Below, piece by piece: positions 1 to 4,391 of a DNA stretch of 9,267 nucleotides. The notes beneath the pieces are model-generated. The model saw only the letters and a list, made by a program, of their open reading frames with translations. It was not told the origin of the DNA and ran no database searches. The stretch's first letter is position 1; each line of letters starts with the position of its first letter. The stretch is taken from contig JAICHI010000035.1 in the NCBI GenBank assembly GCA_025922735.1, positions 1-9,267 on the forward strand. Direction: 5' to 3'. The stretch comes from Nitrososphaeraceae archaeon (lineage in GTDB: Archaea > Thermoproteota > Nitrososphaeria > Nitrososphaerales > Nitrososphaeraceae). The position numbers and the translations under genes are program-made.

Positions 1-209
1 ACAACTATTTGGTCATCCGTTTCCTTTGCAACACGTCCCATCGCCTGCTCGTTTACAATCACTGTCTTATTGAACAGGTCCTTTGGATACTTGCCCTCAT
101 AGCTACCTTGATCAGTCTCTGTAGGCGCGTCTTTCTCCATTGCAAAGCAAGCGGCTATACAGCATAAAACAGATATGAGAAAATGGATTAGAAGAATGTT
201 AAATGCCAA
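1..209 (-). CDS. Partial secreted or membrane-anchored protein with a short PRC-barrel-like segment (5' part only)
   Basis: An open frame runs leftwards off the window edge, so only about the first 69 residues are present. From a TTG at 209 it starts MAFNILLIHFLISVLCC, a hydrophobic stretch (residues 3-20) ending in IAACFA that looks like a signal peptide. The IAAC could also be a lipobox with lipidated Cys21. An acidic linker (MEKDAPTETDQ) and the segment KTVIVNEQAMGRVAKETDDQIV follow. The last part resembles the strand-turn-strand of PRC-barrel-like domains, but this is a weak family call. An ATG at 140 (Met24) is the alternative start; it would remove the hydrophobic segment, so I favour the upstream TTG. 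No ATG or GTG lies further upstream before an in-frame stop. The gene is divergent from the heme A synthase gene with very little space between them. Function unknown. Confidence 0.55.
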   Translation of the reverse strand, partial: MAFNILLIHFLISVLCCIAACFAMEKDAPTETDQGSYEGKYPKDLFNKTVIVNEQAMGRVAKETDDQIV

Positions 210-210
210 G

Positions 211-219
211 ATTATAATT
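211..219 (+). promoter_or_regulatory. Candidate TATA box for the heme A synthase gene
   Basis: The A/T element attataatt is centred about 26 nt before the GTG at 242. That is the archaeal TATA-to-initiation distance, so a leaderless transcript starting at or near that GTG is plausible. The same element overlaps the TTG at 218, which argues against TTG as the real start. Confidence 0.4.
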
Positions 220-241
220 GACGTGGCACAATTTTTCTGCT

Positions 242-688
242 GTGGAGATACAACACTCCTCTAGCCCAAAGGTGGCGCTAGGCCTTTCATTCTGTGCCCT
301 TGCTATGTTGTACTCTGTAATGCTGGTTGGGGTTTACATCAGTTCCTCAAACCAGGGGCTCTCTTGTTCTGAATGGCCGCTCTGTCCAAACGGTTTTGGC
401 CTGCCTTCTGAGAAGCATTTCTTTGAGCATTATCATAGAGTGATGGTGGTGATAACGGCTGGCCTTATCTTTGCAGCAGCAGCATACTCATTCAAGAAAT
501 TCAAGCCGGCGAGAAAAACCGCAATCATTGCCGCAATAGTTGTATCAGTGCAGATAATACTTGGCATGCTGGTGGTCACTACCCACCTTGAGCCCTTTCT
601 CGTCGCAACTCATCTGTCAACTGGTATTCTGCTTTTTGCCATGACACTCATGACCTTCCTAGCATCGTATAAGCTGAGGCGTCAATAG
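242..688 (+). CDS. ctaA: Heme A synthase, compact four-helix archaeal form (CtaA/COX15 family)
   Basis: Membrane protein expected to oxidise the C8 methyl group of heme O to the formyl group of heme A, the cofactor of aa3-type oxidases. Numbered from the TTG at 218, four hydrophobic helices are visible at about 19-41, 74-92, 100-121 and 127-152. After helix 1 the loop carries the family's cysteine pair (SCSEWPLC, C50 and C56). Helix 2 begins with EHYHR (H71, H73, R74), and helix 4 contains ATHLSTG (H132); these are the haem-ligand type histidines. Bacterial and eukaryotic members have eight helices; at about 148-156 residues this is the half-size form known from archaea, so it is not a truncation. 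The frame opens right after a stop with TTG at 218, but a TATA-like element lies there, so GTG at 242 is preferred; GTG at 272 is also possible. The gene implies aerobic respiration. Confidence 0.85.
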   Translation: MEIQHSSSPKVALGLSFCALAMLYSVMLVGVYISSSNQGLSCSEWPLCPNGFGLPSEKHFFEHYHRVMVVITAGLIFAAAAYSFKKFKPARKTAIIAAIVVSVQIILGMLVVTTHLEPFLVATHLSTGILLFAMTLMTFLASYKLRRQ

Positions 689-696
689 ACATTCAT

Positions 697-710
697 GTAT
701 ATATATAAAA
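697..710 (+). promoter_or_regulatory. Strong TATA-like tract without an obvious downstream gene
   Basis: The tract tgtatatatataaa lies just after the heme A synthase stop. By the usual archaeal spacing, transcription would start near 730, within or just after the 712-726 hairpin. No normal-sized gene follows, so it could drive a small RNA or the 774-824 micro-ORF. Confidence 0.35.
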
Positions 711-711
711 C

Positions 712-726
712 GACAGATTGTCTGTC
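712..726. repeat. Perfect 6-bp inverted repeat GACAGA-TTG-TCTGTC
   Basis: GACAGA (712-717) and TCTGTC (721-726) are perfect complements around a 3-nt loop. The site sits 24 nt after the ctaA stop and just downstream of a TATA tract. It could be an operator, or a weak hairpin at the end of the ctaA transcript. Its right half contains the octamer TGTCTGTC found again at 825-836 and 1003-1010. Confidence 0.5.
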
Positions 727-773
727 TTAAAAGGGCTATAATAAGAGAGGAGAGTTAAATCAAATATTTTTCT

Positions 774-824
774 ATGGATCAAAAGCCCGAGAACCCGCCG
801 CCGCGCTTTGACGGCCTATATTAG
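774..824 (+). CDS. Possible 16-residue proline-rich micropeptide
   Basis: ATG at 774 opens a frame reading MDQKPENPPPRFDGLY followed by TAG. Codons 4-14 are markedly GC-rich compared with the A/T-rich flanks. A TATA-like ctataataa (735-743) lies about 35 nt upstream and a purine-rich gagaggagag (745-754) about 20 nt upstream. I do not recognise the peptide. A GC-rich structured RNA segment is an equally good explanation, so this is a low-confidence coding call. Confidence 0.2.
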   Translation: MDQKPENPPPRFDGLY

Positions 825-836
825 GACAGACAGACA
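825..836. repeat. Tandem GACAGACA octamers, matched inverted at 1003-1015
   Basis: GACAGACAGACA holds two overlapping copies of GACAGACA (825-832 and 829-836). The 13-mer GGACAGACAGACA (824-836) is matched at 12 of 13 positions by the reverse complement of TGTCTGTCTATCC (1003-1015). Together the arms would enclose about 166 nt including the 856-905 hairpin. Confidence 0.45.
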
Positions 837-855
837 TCTTTTCAGTAACTCTGCA

Positions 856-905
856 CTAATTCTTCTGAAGCACTTGAATTTGTGAGCCAGAAGAATAGGA
901 ATTAG
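856..905. ncRNA. Imperfect long hairpin, candidate structured RNA element
   Basis: CTAATTCTTCTG (856-867) pairs with CAGAAGAAT plus AATTAG (888-905). The 12-bp stem is interrupted only by three extra bases (agg) on the right arm. The 20-nt loop can extend the stem through GCAC and GTG. No T-run follows on either strand, so it is not a simple terminator. It lies inside the wider 824-1015 inverted repeat. Whether it is transcribed cannot be seen; RNA element is an inference from the pairing. Confidence 0.35.
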
Positions 906-994
906 CCAAAACTAATTTTATAATACACATCATAACTCAGCTCAATTTGTACCTAGGAACTTGATCCTATTACAGCCAAGTATCGATTTAGTTC

Positions 995-1129
995 ATGTTC
1001 TCTGTCTGTCTATCCAGCGAGTCCCAAGTACCCATGGGTTCACTCAGAATAGATGAGCTGATTAAAAAGGCGTTCTGTGTACAAACAGAGAGCCATCAGC
1101 AAGGTCCAAGCAGCAGTAATTACGAATAA
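995..1129 (+). CDS. Possible 44-residue small ORF, unrecognised
   Basis: ATG at 995 opens 44 codons ending at TAA 1127-1129; an internal ATG at 1034 would give 31 residues (MGSLRIDELIKKAFCVQ and on). The middle part is mildly amphipathic, while the C-terminal QQGPSSSNYE is polar and low in complexity. Its last 10 bp overlap the convergent 60-residue ORF. There is no clear TATA box at the right spacing and the first codons lie in the TGTCTGTC repeat, so it may well be a chance frame. Confidence 0.15.
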   Translation: MFSVCLSSESQVPMGSLRIDELIKKAFCVQTESHQQGPSSSNYE

Positions 1130-1302
1130 TCGTTAAATATGCTATTTATATGTGACAAGAGGTCGTTGCGCAGCTGAATCACCTTAACACGCTTGTCGCC
1201 ATCCAGATCCGTCGTCAGTAAAGCTTCAAGCCCTTCTACTAAATACTTAATGTTTGGCAGTGTTAACAGTACTTTTCCTTCGTCTTGATTCTTGCTCTCC
1301 AT
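1120..1302 (-). CDS. Hypothetical 60-residue protein
   Basis: A small acidic protein starting MESKNQDEGKVLLTLPNIKYLVEGLEALL and ending NSIFNDYS. Leucines and isoleucines are spaced as in amphipathic helices, with two helices likely around residues 17-29 and 37-56 joined by a charged turn (TTDLDGDKR). There is no signal peptide, membrane segment or cysteine motif. The composition is protein-like, unlike the rival frame on the other strand across the same bases. A GGAG sits just before the ATG and an A/T-rich aataataata lies about 35 nt upstream. It is divergent from the cyclase gene across 112 bp, so the two could share control. I do not recognise the family, and no function is proposed. Confidence 0.55.
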   Translation of the reverse strand: MESKNQDEGKVLLTLPNIKYLVEGLEALLTTDLDGDKRVKVIQLRNDLLSHINSIFNDYS

Positions 1303-1378
1303 TACTCCACACTTGTATATTACTGGCGGCGGTTATTATTATTCTCGCTGGAAGGTTTGGTGCAATAACAAATAATAG

Positions 1379-1387
1379 CATATATCT
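1379..1387 (+). promoter_or_regulatory. TATA box of the nucleotidyl cyclase gene
   Basis: The element catatatct is centred about 32 nt before the ATG at 1415. The predicted transcript would have a leader of only a few nucleotides, and there is no ribosome binding site before the start. Confidence 0.5.
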
Positions 1388-1414
1388 AATGCTCATGACC
1401 AAAGCTCATCGTAT

Positions 1415-2347
1415 ATGGCTGAGAGCCAACAGCAGACCATAATTAACTTGTACAATTCCGGCATATCGCCAGAGATAATTGCATTCCAGCTCGACATCAG
1501 CCCGGAAGATGTCGACAAGGTAATTCAATGCATAAATAAGACGGATAGGCCCGCCAAGCAGGCACCTGAGGCTGAGCTCTTGTCATCTTTTTACCTCGAT
1601 GCCGTGGTCGACCTTGACAAGGCGATCAAAATGGCCCAGCAAAGAGTATGGAAGGCACTTAAGGTGGAATCCAAGTTCGACATCTCTACTGAAGAAACTC
1701 ATGAAATTCTTGCCAAGTATTCCAAGTCAAAGGTTATGCTCGTAATCCTCAACATAGATCTTGTAGGCTCCACCAGGCTGTCATCTGATCTGCCGACTGA
1801 TAGGCTCGCCGCCATAATCCAAGCGTTCACACAGGAAATGTCGATCACAATATCAGCGTATGGCGGCTATGTGTTGAAATATGTGGGAGATGCCATCATG
1901 GCTTTTTTCCTTGCAAACAATGACAAATATCTACCAAGCATCAATGCAGTCAACTGCGCCCACTCGATGATCAAGATAATCCGGGAAGGCATAAACCCGA
2001 TCTTGAATCAGTACGACTATGCTGAAATAAACGTCCGAGTTGGCATAGACCTAGGTGAAAATGTCGTGGTACAATATGGATGGGATACCTTCAACATAGA
2101 CGGCAAAAAGTTCAAGAGACCCCACTTTGACATCTTGGGCCATACCATCAATATAGCAACGAAAATGACGTCGCTTGGTAAGCCTGACCAGATAATAATA
2201 GGTCAGATGGTCTATGATCTCCTGGACGATCGACAAAAATCAGCATTTCACCGGCTTCAGGTAAGCGCTGATGTATGGAGTTATATGAGTGACTATTCCG
2301 GCGGCATTTATCCTCTTTACGGTACAAGTGGGGCTTATATGCATTAA
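1415..2347 (+). CDS. Class III adenylate/guanylate cyclase with N-terminal helix-turn-helix-like segment
   Basis: Predicted soluble nucleotidyl cyclase, probably making cAMP from ATP. Residues 8-40 (IINLYNSGISPEIIAFQLDISPEDVDKVI) resemble a small helix-turn-helix; 50-105 form a helical linker; the catalytic domain spans about 106-270. Visible catalytic features are metal-binding D115 (NIDLVGST) and D159 (VGDAIMAFF), K155 in GGYVLKYVGD and D239 in HFDILG. The last two occupy the positions that select adenine, so ATP is the likelier substrate. N246 in INIATKM fits the transition-state asparagine, but the arginine normally four residues later is K250. The catalytic centre of this family forms between two domains, so it should work as a homodimer. 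There is no membrane segment. The HTH-like segment could bind DNA or simply dimerise the protein. The family call is firm; activity and product are inferred. Confidence 0.85.
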   Translation: MAESQQQTIINLYNSGISPEIIAFQLDISPEDVDKVIQCINKTDRPAKQAPEAELLSSFYLDAVVDLDKAIKMAQQRVWKALKVESKFDISTEETHEILAKYSKSKVMLVILNIDLVGSTRLSSDLPTDRLAAIIQAFTQEMSITISAYGGYVLKYVGDAIMAFFLANNDKYLPSINAVNCAHSMIKIIREGINPILNQYDYAEINVRVGIDLGENVVVQYGWDTFNIDGKKFKRPHFDILGHTINIATKMTSLGKPDQIIIGQMVYDLLDDRQKSAFHRLQVSADVWSYMSDYSGGIYPLYGTSGAYMH

Positions 2348-2348
2348 G

Positions 2349-2355
2349 TATATAT
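2349..2355 (+). promoter_or_regulatory. TATA box of the TFE gene
   Basis: The element tatatat immediately follows the cyclase stop and is centred about 36 nt before the TFE ATG. Initiation would fall near 2378, giving a leader of about 10 nt. TFE therefore seems to have its own promoter and need not depend on the cyclase transcript. Confidence 0.45.
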
Positions 2356-2387
2356 CAGAAAAACACACACACTATTGCTATAATTAG

Positions 2388-2909
2388 ATGCACTCCATAG
2401 AATATGAGGACTCTTTTGTCAAAATTGCTGGTTTAATCGGAGGCGAGGAGTACATCAAAGTTGCCCGCGCCCTCTTGAACACCAAGGACGTGACAGACGA
2501 GGAGATAGCGAGCGCAACGGGACTAAAGATAAACATCGTACGCAAGGTTCTCTACGACATGTTTGGCAAAGCACTAATAACTGGCATCCGCGTCAAGGAC
2601 GAAAAGAAAGGCTGGTTCGTCTACCGCTGGCGCGCCAAGCAGGATCAGGTCGACAATTTCATTGACAATCAGAAGAAAAAGATCCTTGACCGGCTCCACA
2701 ATCGCCTTGAATATGAAGAATCAACAGAGTTTTACCACTGCGGCAACCGTGACTGTCCTCGGGTGAAATTTGACATAGCAGTTGAATTGTTTTTCAAGTG
2801 CCCTAACTGCAAAGGCTCACTGAACATGATAGACAATACCAAGATCAAAGAAGCGCTGCGCCACAAGATAGACCAGGTAACTACTGACATCAATTCAAAC
2901 AAAAAGTAG
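2388..2909 (+). CDS. tfe: Transcription factor E, alpha subunit (TFE/TFIIE-alpha)
   Basis: Archaeal basal transcription factor, homologous to TFIIE-alpha. It helps RNA polymerase, TBP and TFB open the promoter by binding near the polymerase clamp and the non-template strand. The N-terminal extended winged helix covers about residues 6-85, including DEEIASATGLKINIVRKVLYDM and the wing GWFVYRWR. A basic helical linker (84-108) leads to a zinc ribbon with C118, C123, C138 and C141 in the arrangement C-x4-C and C-x2-C. A charged helix closes the protein. The length of 173 residues is normal for the family, and all four zinc ligands are present. The ATG at 2388 gives a complete winged helix, so the start is convincing. 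The alternating wing and ribbon order rules out an ordinary HTH regulator. Confidence 0.95.
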   Translation: MHSIEYEDSFVKIAGLIGGEEYIKVARALLNTKDVTDEEIASATGLKINIVRKVLYDMFGKALITGIRVKDEKKGWFVYRWRAKQDQVDNFIDNQKKKILDRLHNRLEYEESTEFYHCGNRDCPRVKFDIAVELFFKCPNCKGSLNMIDNTKIKEALRHKIDQVTTDINSNKK

Positions 2910-2917
2910 ATTTTGTG

Positions 2918-2974
2918 CTATATGTGTCATAACTGCATATCTCTATACAAGTCTCTAATGACATGACACAATAG
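2918..2974. repeat. 12-bp inverted repeat with one bulge after the TFE gene
   Basis: CTAT plus TGTGTCAT (2918-2921 and 2923-2930, with A2922 bulged) pairs with ATGACACAATAG (2963-2974) around a 32-nt loop. It starts 9 nt after the TFE stop, between convergent tfe and uracil-DNA glycosylase genes. It may be a 3'-end structure of the TFE mRNA or a small RNA. A short T5 tract (2997-3001) further on could be the actual termination signal on the + strand. Confidence 0.4.
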
Positions 2975-3067
2975 TCTTTGGGTGCTGGCTTGTAACTTTT
3001 TGTAGAAGCACTGGTCTCTTTTGACGTAGCACTGCAACAGCGGATGGTAATCTATACTTATTAGTTG

Positions 3068-3082
3068 TTGGCTTCAAGCCAA
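3068..3082. repeat. Perfect palindromic hairpin just past the 3' end of the UDG gene
   Basis: TTGGCTT and AAGCCAA are perfect complements around a single central base, which in RNA would form a TTGGC/GCCAA stem. It lies 8 nt downstream of the glycosylase stop codon on the minus strand. No T-run follows, so it is a 3'-UTR hairpin rather than a classical intrinsic terminator. Confidence 0.4.
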
Positions 3083-3089
3083 ATGAAGG

Positions 3090-3800
3090 TTATGTTGTCC
3101 TCTGTCCATAAGAACCTAAAATAGATCTTGCTTTTTTGAAAATATCGAACCACATCTTCCATGTCAGCTTACCCGTGTTAGTATTCTGCTTGCTTGGATG
3201 ATATGAGGCAAGTAACACTTTACCGTTTATATCATAGCTCACTCCATGGCTAAACCTGAGCCTTCTCAATCCTGCTGCTCTACAGTAAGCATCAAATCCA
3301 ATCTTGCCCAGCATGACAATGACTTTAATATTATTCAAAATCTGCAGCTCCGTAACAAGATATTGAGAGCAGTTCGCCATCTCGGTTGGCAGTGGCTTGT
3401 TATCTGGTGGTGCGCATCTAATCGCCGCAGTAATGTAGGCATCCTTGAGCACAAGCCCGTCATCCTTTGACCTGCTGGTCGGCATGGTTGCAAATCCTGA
3501 TTCATACATGGCTCTTGCAAGCCAGTCGCCCGAGCCATCACCTGTAAACATCCTTCCTGTTCTGTTGCCGCCATGTGCTGCCGGTGCAAGCCCCACTATC
3601 AGTAGCCGCGCATTTGGATCGCCCCAGCTTGGCAGAGGCCGCGCCCAGTACTCTTCGCGCGCAAATCTCTTGACTTTTTCTTGGCCTATCTGTCTGATGT
3701 AGTGTGATAATCGTGGACAGCGTGTGCACCCAATCACCTTGTAGTTTAGCCAATGCAGTTTCTCATAGCTCGTGGGCAACACTAGCATAGAAGCACGCAT
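3090..3800 (-). CDS. Uracil-DNA glycosylase family 5 (UDGb type, iron-sulfur)
   Basis: DNA repair enzyme that removes uracil, and in family 5 often hypoxanthine and other deaminated bases, as the first step of base excision repair. Four cysteines, C25 and C28 (GCTRCPRL) plus C129 and C144, are placed as the 4Fe-4S ligands of families 4 and 5. Motif 1 reads GLAPAAHGGNRTGRMFTGD (70-88). The alanine-rich form without the Asp/Asn of other families is the family-5 hallmark. Motif 2 is HPSKQNTNTG (201-210). The length of 236 residues is normal. Two starts are possible: ATG at 3800 (used here) and Met5 at 3788. The A/T box at 3811-3820 lies about 28 nt before Met5, so a leaderless start there is at least as likely. 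The gene is divergent from the XRE-type regulator, 50 bp apart. Confidence 0.92.
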   Translation of the reverse strand: MRASMLVLPTSYEKLHWLNYKVIGCTRCPRLSHYIRQIGQEKVKRFAREEYWARPLPSWGDPNARLLIVGLAPAAHGGNRTGRMFTGDGSGDWLARAMYESGFATMPTSRSKDDGLVLKDAYITAAIRCAPPDNKPLPTEMANCSQYLVTELQILNNIKVIVMLGKIGFDAYCRAAGLRRLRFSHGVSYDINGKVLLASYHPSKQNTNTGKLTWKMWFDIFKKARSILGSYGQRTT

Positions 3801-3810
3801 GATTAGAAAA

Positions 3811-3820
3811 TCTTTTTATC
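3811..3820. promoter_or_regulatory. Single A/T box between divergent UDG and XRE genes, possibly shared
   Basis: The element tctttttatc is the only TATA-like sequence in the 50-bp divergent gap. Its centre is about 29 nt from Met5 of the glycosylase (3788, minus strand) and about 34 nt from the ATG at 3851 on the plus strand. It could serve either direction, or both. Which one depends on flanking BRE sequence that I cannot score. Confidence 0.35.
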
Positions 3821-3850
3821 ACCCGTCAAGTGCTTGTTTAACGTTTGTCT

Positions 3851-4156
3851 ATGAACATTAGTGCTAGCGACGACTTGACCTGGATCGCCGGATCTGTGGT
3901 ATTGAGCGACAACCCTCCCCAGCAGTTAAAATATTGTAGGAAAAAGTTCGGGATTAGGCAGGCAGACCTTGCAAGGCATATGAGCCTCACCCCCTCCGTC
4001 CTAAGTGACTATGAGAAGGGCCGCAGGCCATCACCCGGAGTCAAGTTCATCAAGCGATACCTGCTTGCACTCTACGAGTTGGCCAAGTCAAATGGAAAGT
4101 CTCCTGAACAAGTGGCGCCAACGCCAGTTGCCAGTGTGCATATAAACCAGCCATAA
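3851..4156 (+). CDS. Short XRE-type helix-turn-helix regulator (COG1709-like, HTH only)
   Basis: A predicted DNA-binding protein of 101 residues from ATG 3851; TTG at 3845 would add two residues. Counting from that TTG, residues 13-23 (WIAGSVVLSDN) precede a classic XRE helix-turn-helix at about 26-75: KYCRKKFGIRQADLARHMSLTPSVLSDYEKGRRPSPG. Both the lead-in and the SPSVxSDYExGRRxSPG signature resemble archaeal COG1709 regulators as I remember them. Those proteins are usually much longer, with a C-terminal domain that is missing here. After a helix (KFIKRYLLALYELAK) the tail is low-complexity and proline-rich. No frameshift remnant of a lost domain follows, since a separate gene begins 16 nt after the stop. 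Its target is unknown; autoregulation or control of the divergent glycosylase gene is conceivable but unproven. Confidence 0.82.
   Translation: MNISASDDLTWIAGSVVLSDNPPQQLKYCRKKFGIRQADLARHMSLTPSVLSDYEKGRRPSPGVKFIKRYLLALYELAKSNGKSPEQVAPTPVASVHINQP
4140..4147 (+). promoter_or_regulatory. TATA box of the tautomerase gene, inside the 3' end of the XRE gene
   Basis: The element atataaac is centred about 29 nt upstream of the ATG at 4173, which predicts an essentially leaderless transcript. The promoter overlaps the last codons of the upstream coding sequence. A 10-bp palindrome GCATATATGC (4167-4176) overlaps the start codon. Confidence 0.5.
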
Positions 4157-4172
4157 CAAGACTCTTGCATAT

Positions 4173-4349
4173 ATGCCTCTCATAATAGTGTCAATGTATC
4201 CGGGTAGAACCCCTAAGCAGAAGGATGAGTTTGCCAAAGCCATCACCAATGCAGCGGTTCAGATATTGAACACCAAGTCAGAGCACGTGATCGTCGTCTT
4301 TGATGAGAAACCCAAGGAGAATTGGTTTCAGTCCGGCAGGCCTCTCTAG
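4173..4349 (+). CDS. 4-oxalocrotonate tautomerase-like protein, 58 residues
   Basis: A very small protein beginning MPLIIVSMYPGRTPKQKDEFAK and ending KENWFQSGRPL. Length, fold pattern (strand, long helix, strand EHVIVVFDE, C-terminal hairpin) and the proline directly after the initiator Met match the 4-oxalocrotonate tautomerase family. In that family the exposed N-terminal proline is the catalytic base and the enzyme is a hexamer of roughly 60-residue subunits. Counting from Pro1, R11 is conserved and W50 replaces the active-site F50. The second substrate arginine, R39, is isoleucine. The substrate is therefore probably not 4-oxalocrotonate itself; related small enzymes act on other keto-enol substrates, or none is known. 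It lies 16 nt after the XRE gene and 42 nt before the hydrolase gene, with its own TATA box. No aromatic degradation pathway is visible nearby. Confidence 0.85.
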   Translation: MPLIIVSMYPGRTPKQKDEFAKAITNAAVQILNTKSEHVIVVFDEKPKENWFQSGRPL

Positions 4350-4361
4350 TGTAGCAAACTA

Positions 4362-4374
4362 TTTTTATTTTTAT
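4362..4374 (+). promoter_or_regulatory. TATA-like element of the Nit-type hydrolase gene
   Basis: The T-rich tttttatttttat is centred about 25 nt before the TTG at 4392, supporting a leaderless start at that codon. The same T-rich tract could also terminate the tautomerase transcript, whose stop is 12 nt upstream. Confidence 0.45.
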
Positions 4375-4391
4375 CATCTTCTTTGTACTGA

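Larger units (their letters stand above)
689..1119. other. Mostly non-coding 430-bp region with hairpins, octamer repeats and micro-ORFs
   Basis: No gene of normal size is visible on either strand. The stretch holds a strong TATA-like tract (697-710), a small hairpin (712-726), a GC-rich 16-codon ORF (774-824), four copies of the octamer TGTCTGTC or its complement, a longer imperfect hairpin (856-905), a second A/T promoter-like element (915-925), a small hairpin (954-969) and a 44-codon ORF running past the right edge (995-1129). One or more small RNAs, or a long regulatory region, would explain this better than neutral spacer. That is inference. Confidence 0.5.

Noticed and set aside
1254..1442. 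62-codon plus-strand ORF with a hydrophobic stretch
   Set aside because: It overlaps both the better-supported minus-strand 60-residue ORF and the cyclase start, and its C-terminal half is A/T-rich promoter DNA read through. It looks like a chance frame.
2357..2371. AC-rich low-complexity tract (and similar GT tracts near 5241-5253 and 7541-7550)
   Set aside because: They are short dinucleotide runs in A/T-rich spacers, too short and scattered to call a repeat family.
2975..3060. Possible tRNA or small RNA suggested by repeated AGCACTG and GTGCT segments
   Set aside because: I could not fold a cloverleaf or find a T-arm consensus on either strand; only short 5-bp pairings are present.
3246..3753. 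Several 70-85 codon ORFs on both strands
   Set aside because: All lie within the uracil-DNA glycosylase gene in other frames, and none has a recognisable motif, whereas the glycosylase frame has every family motif.
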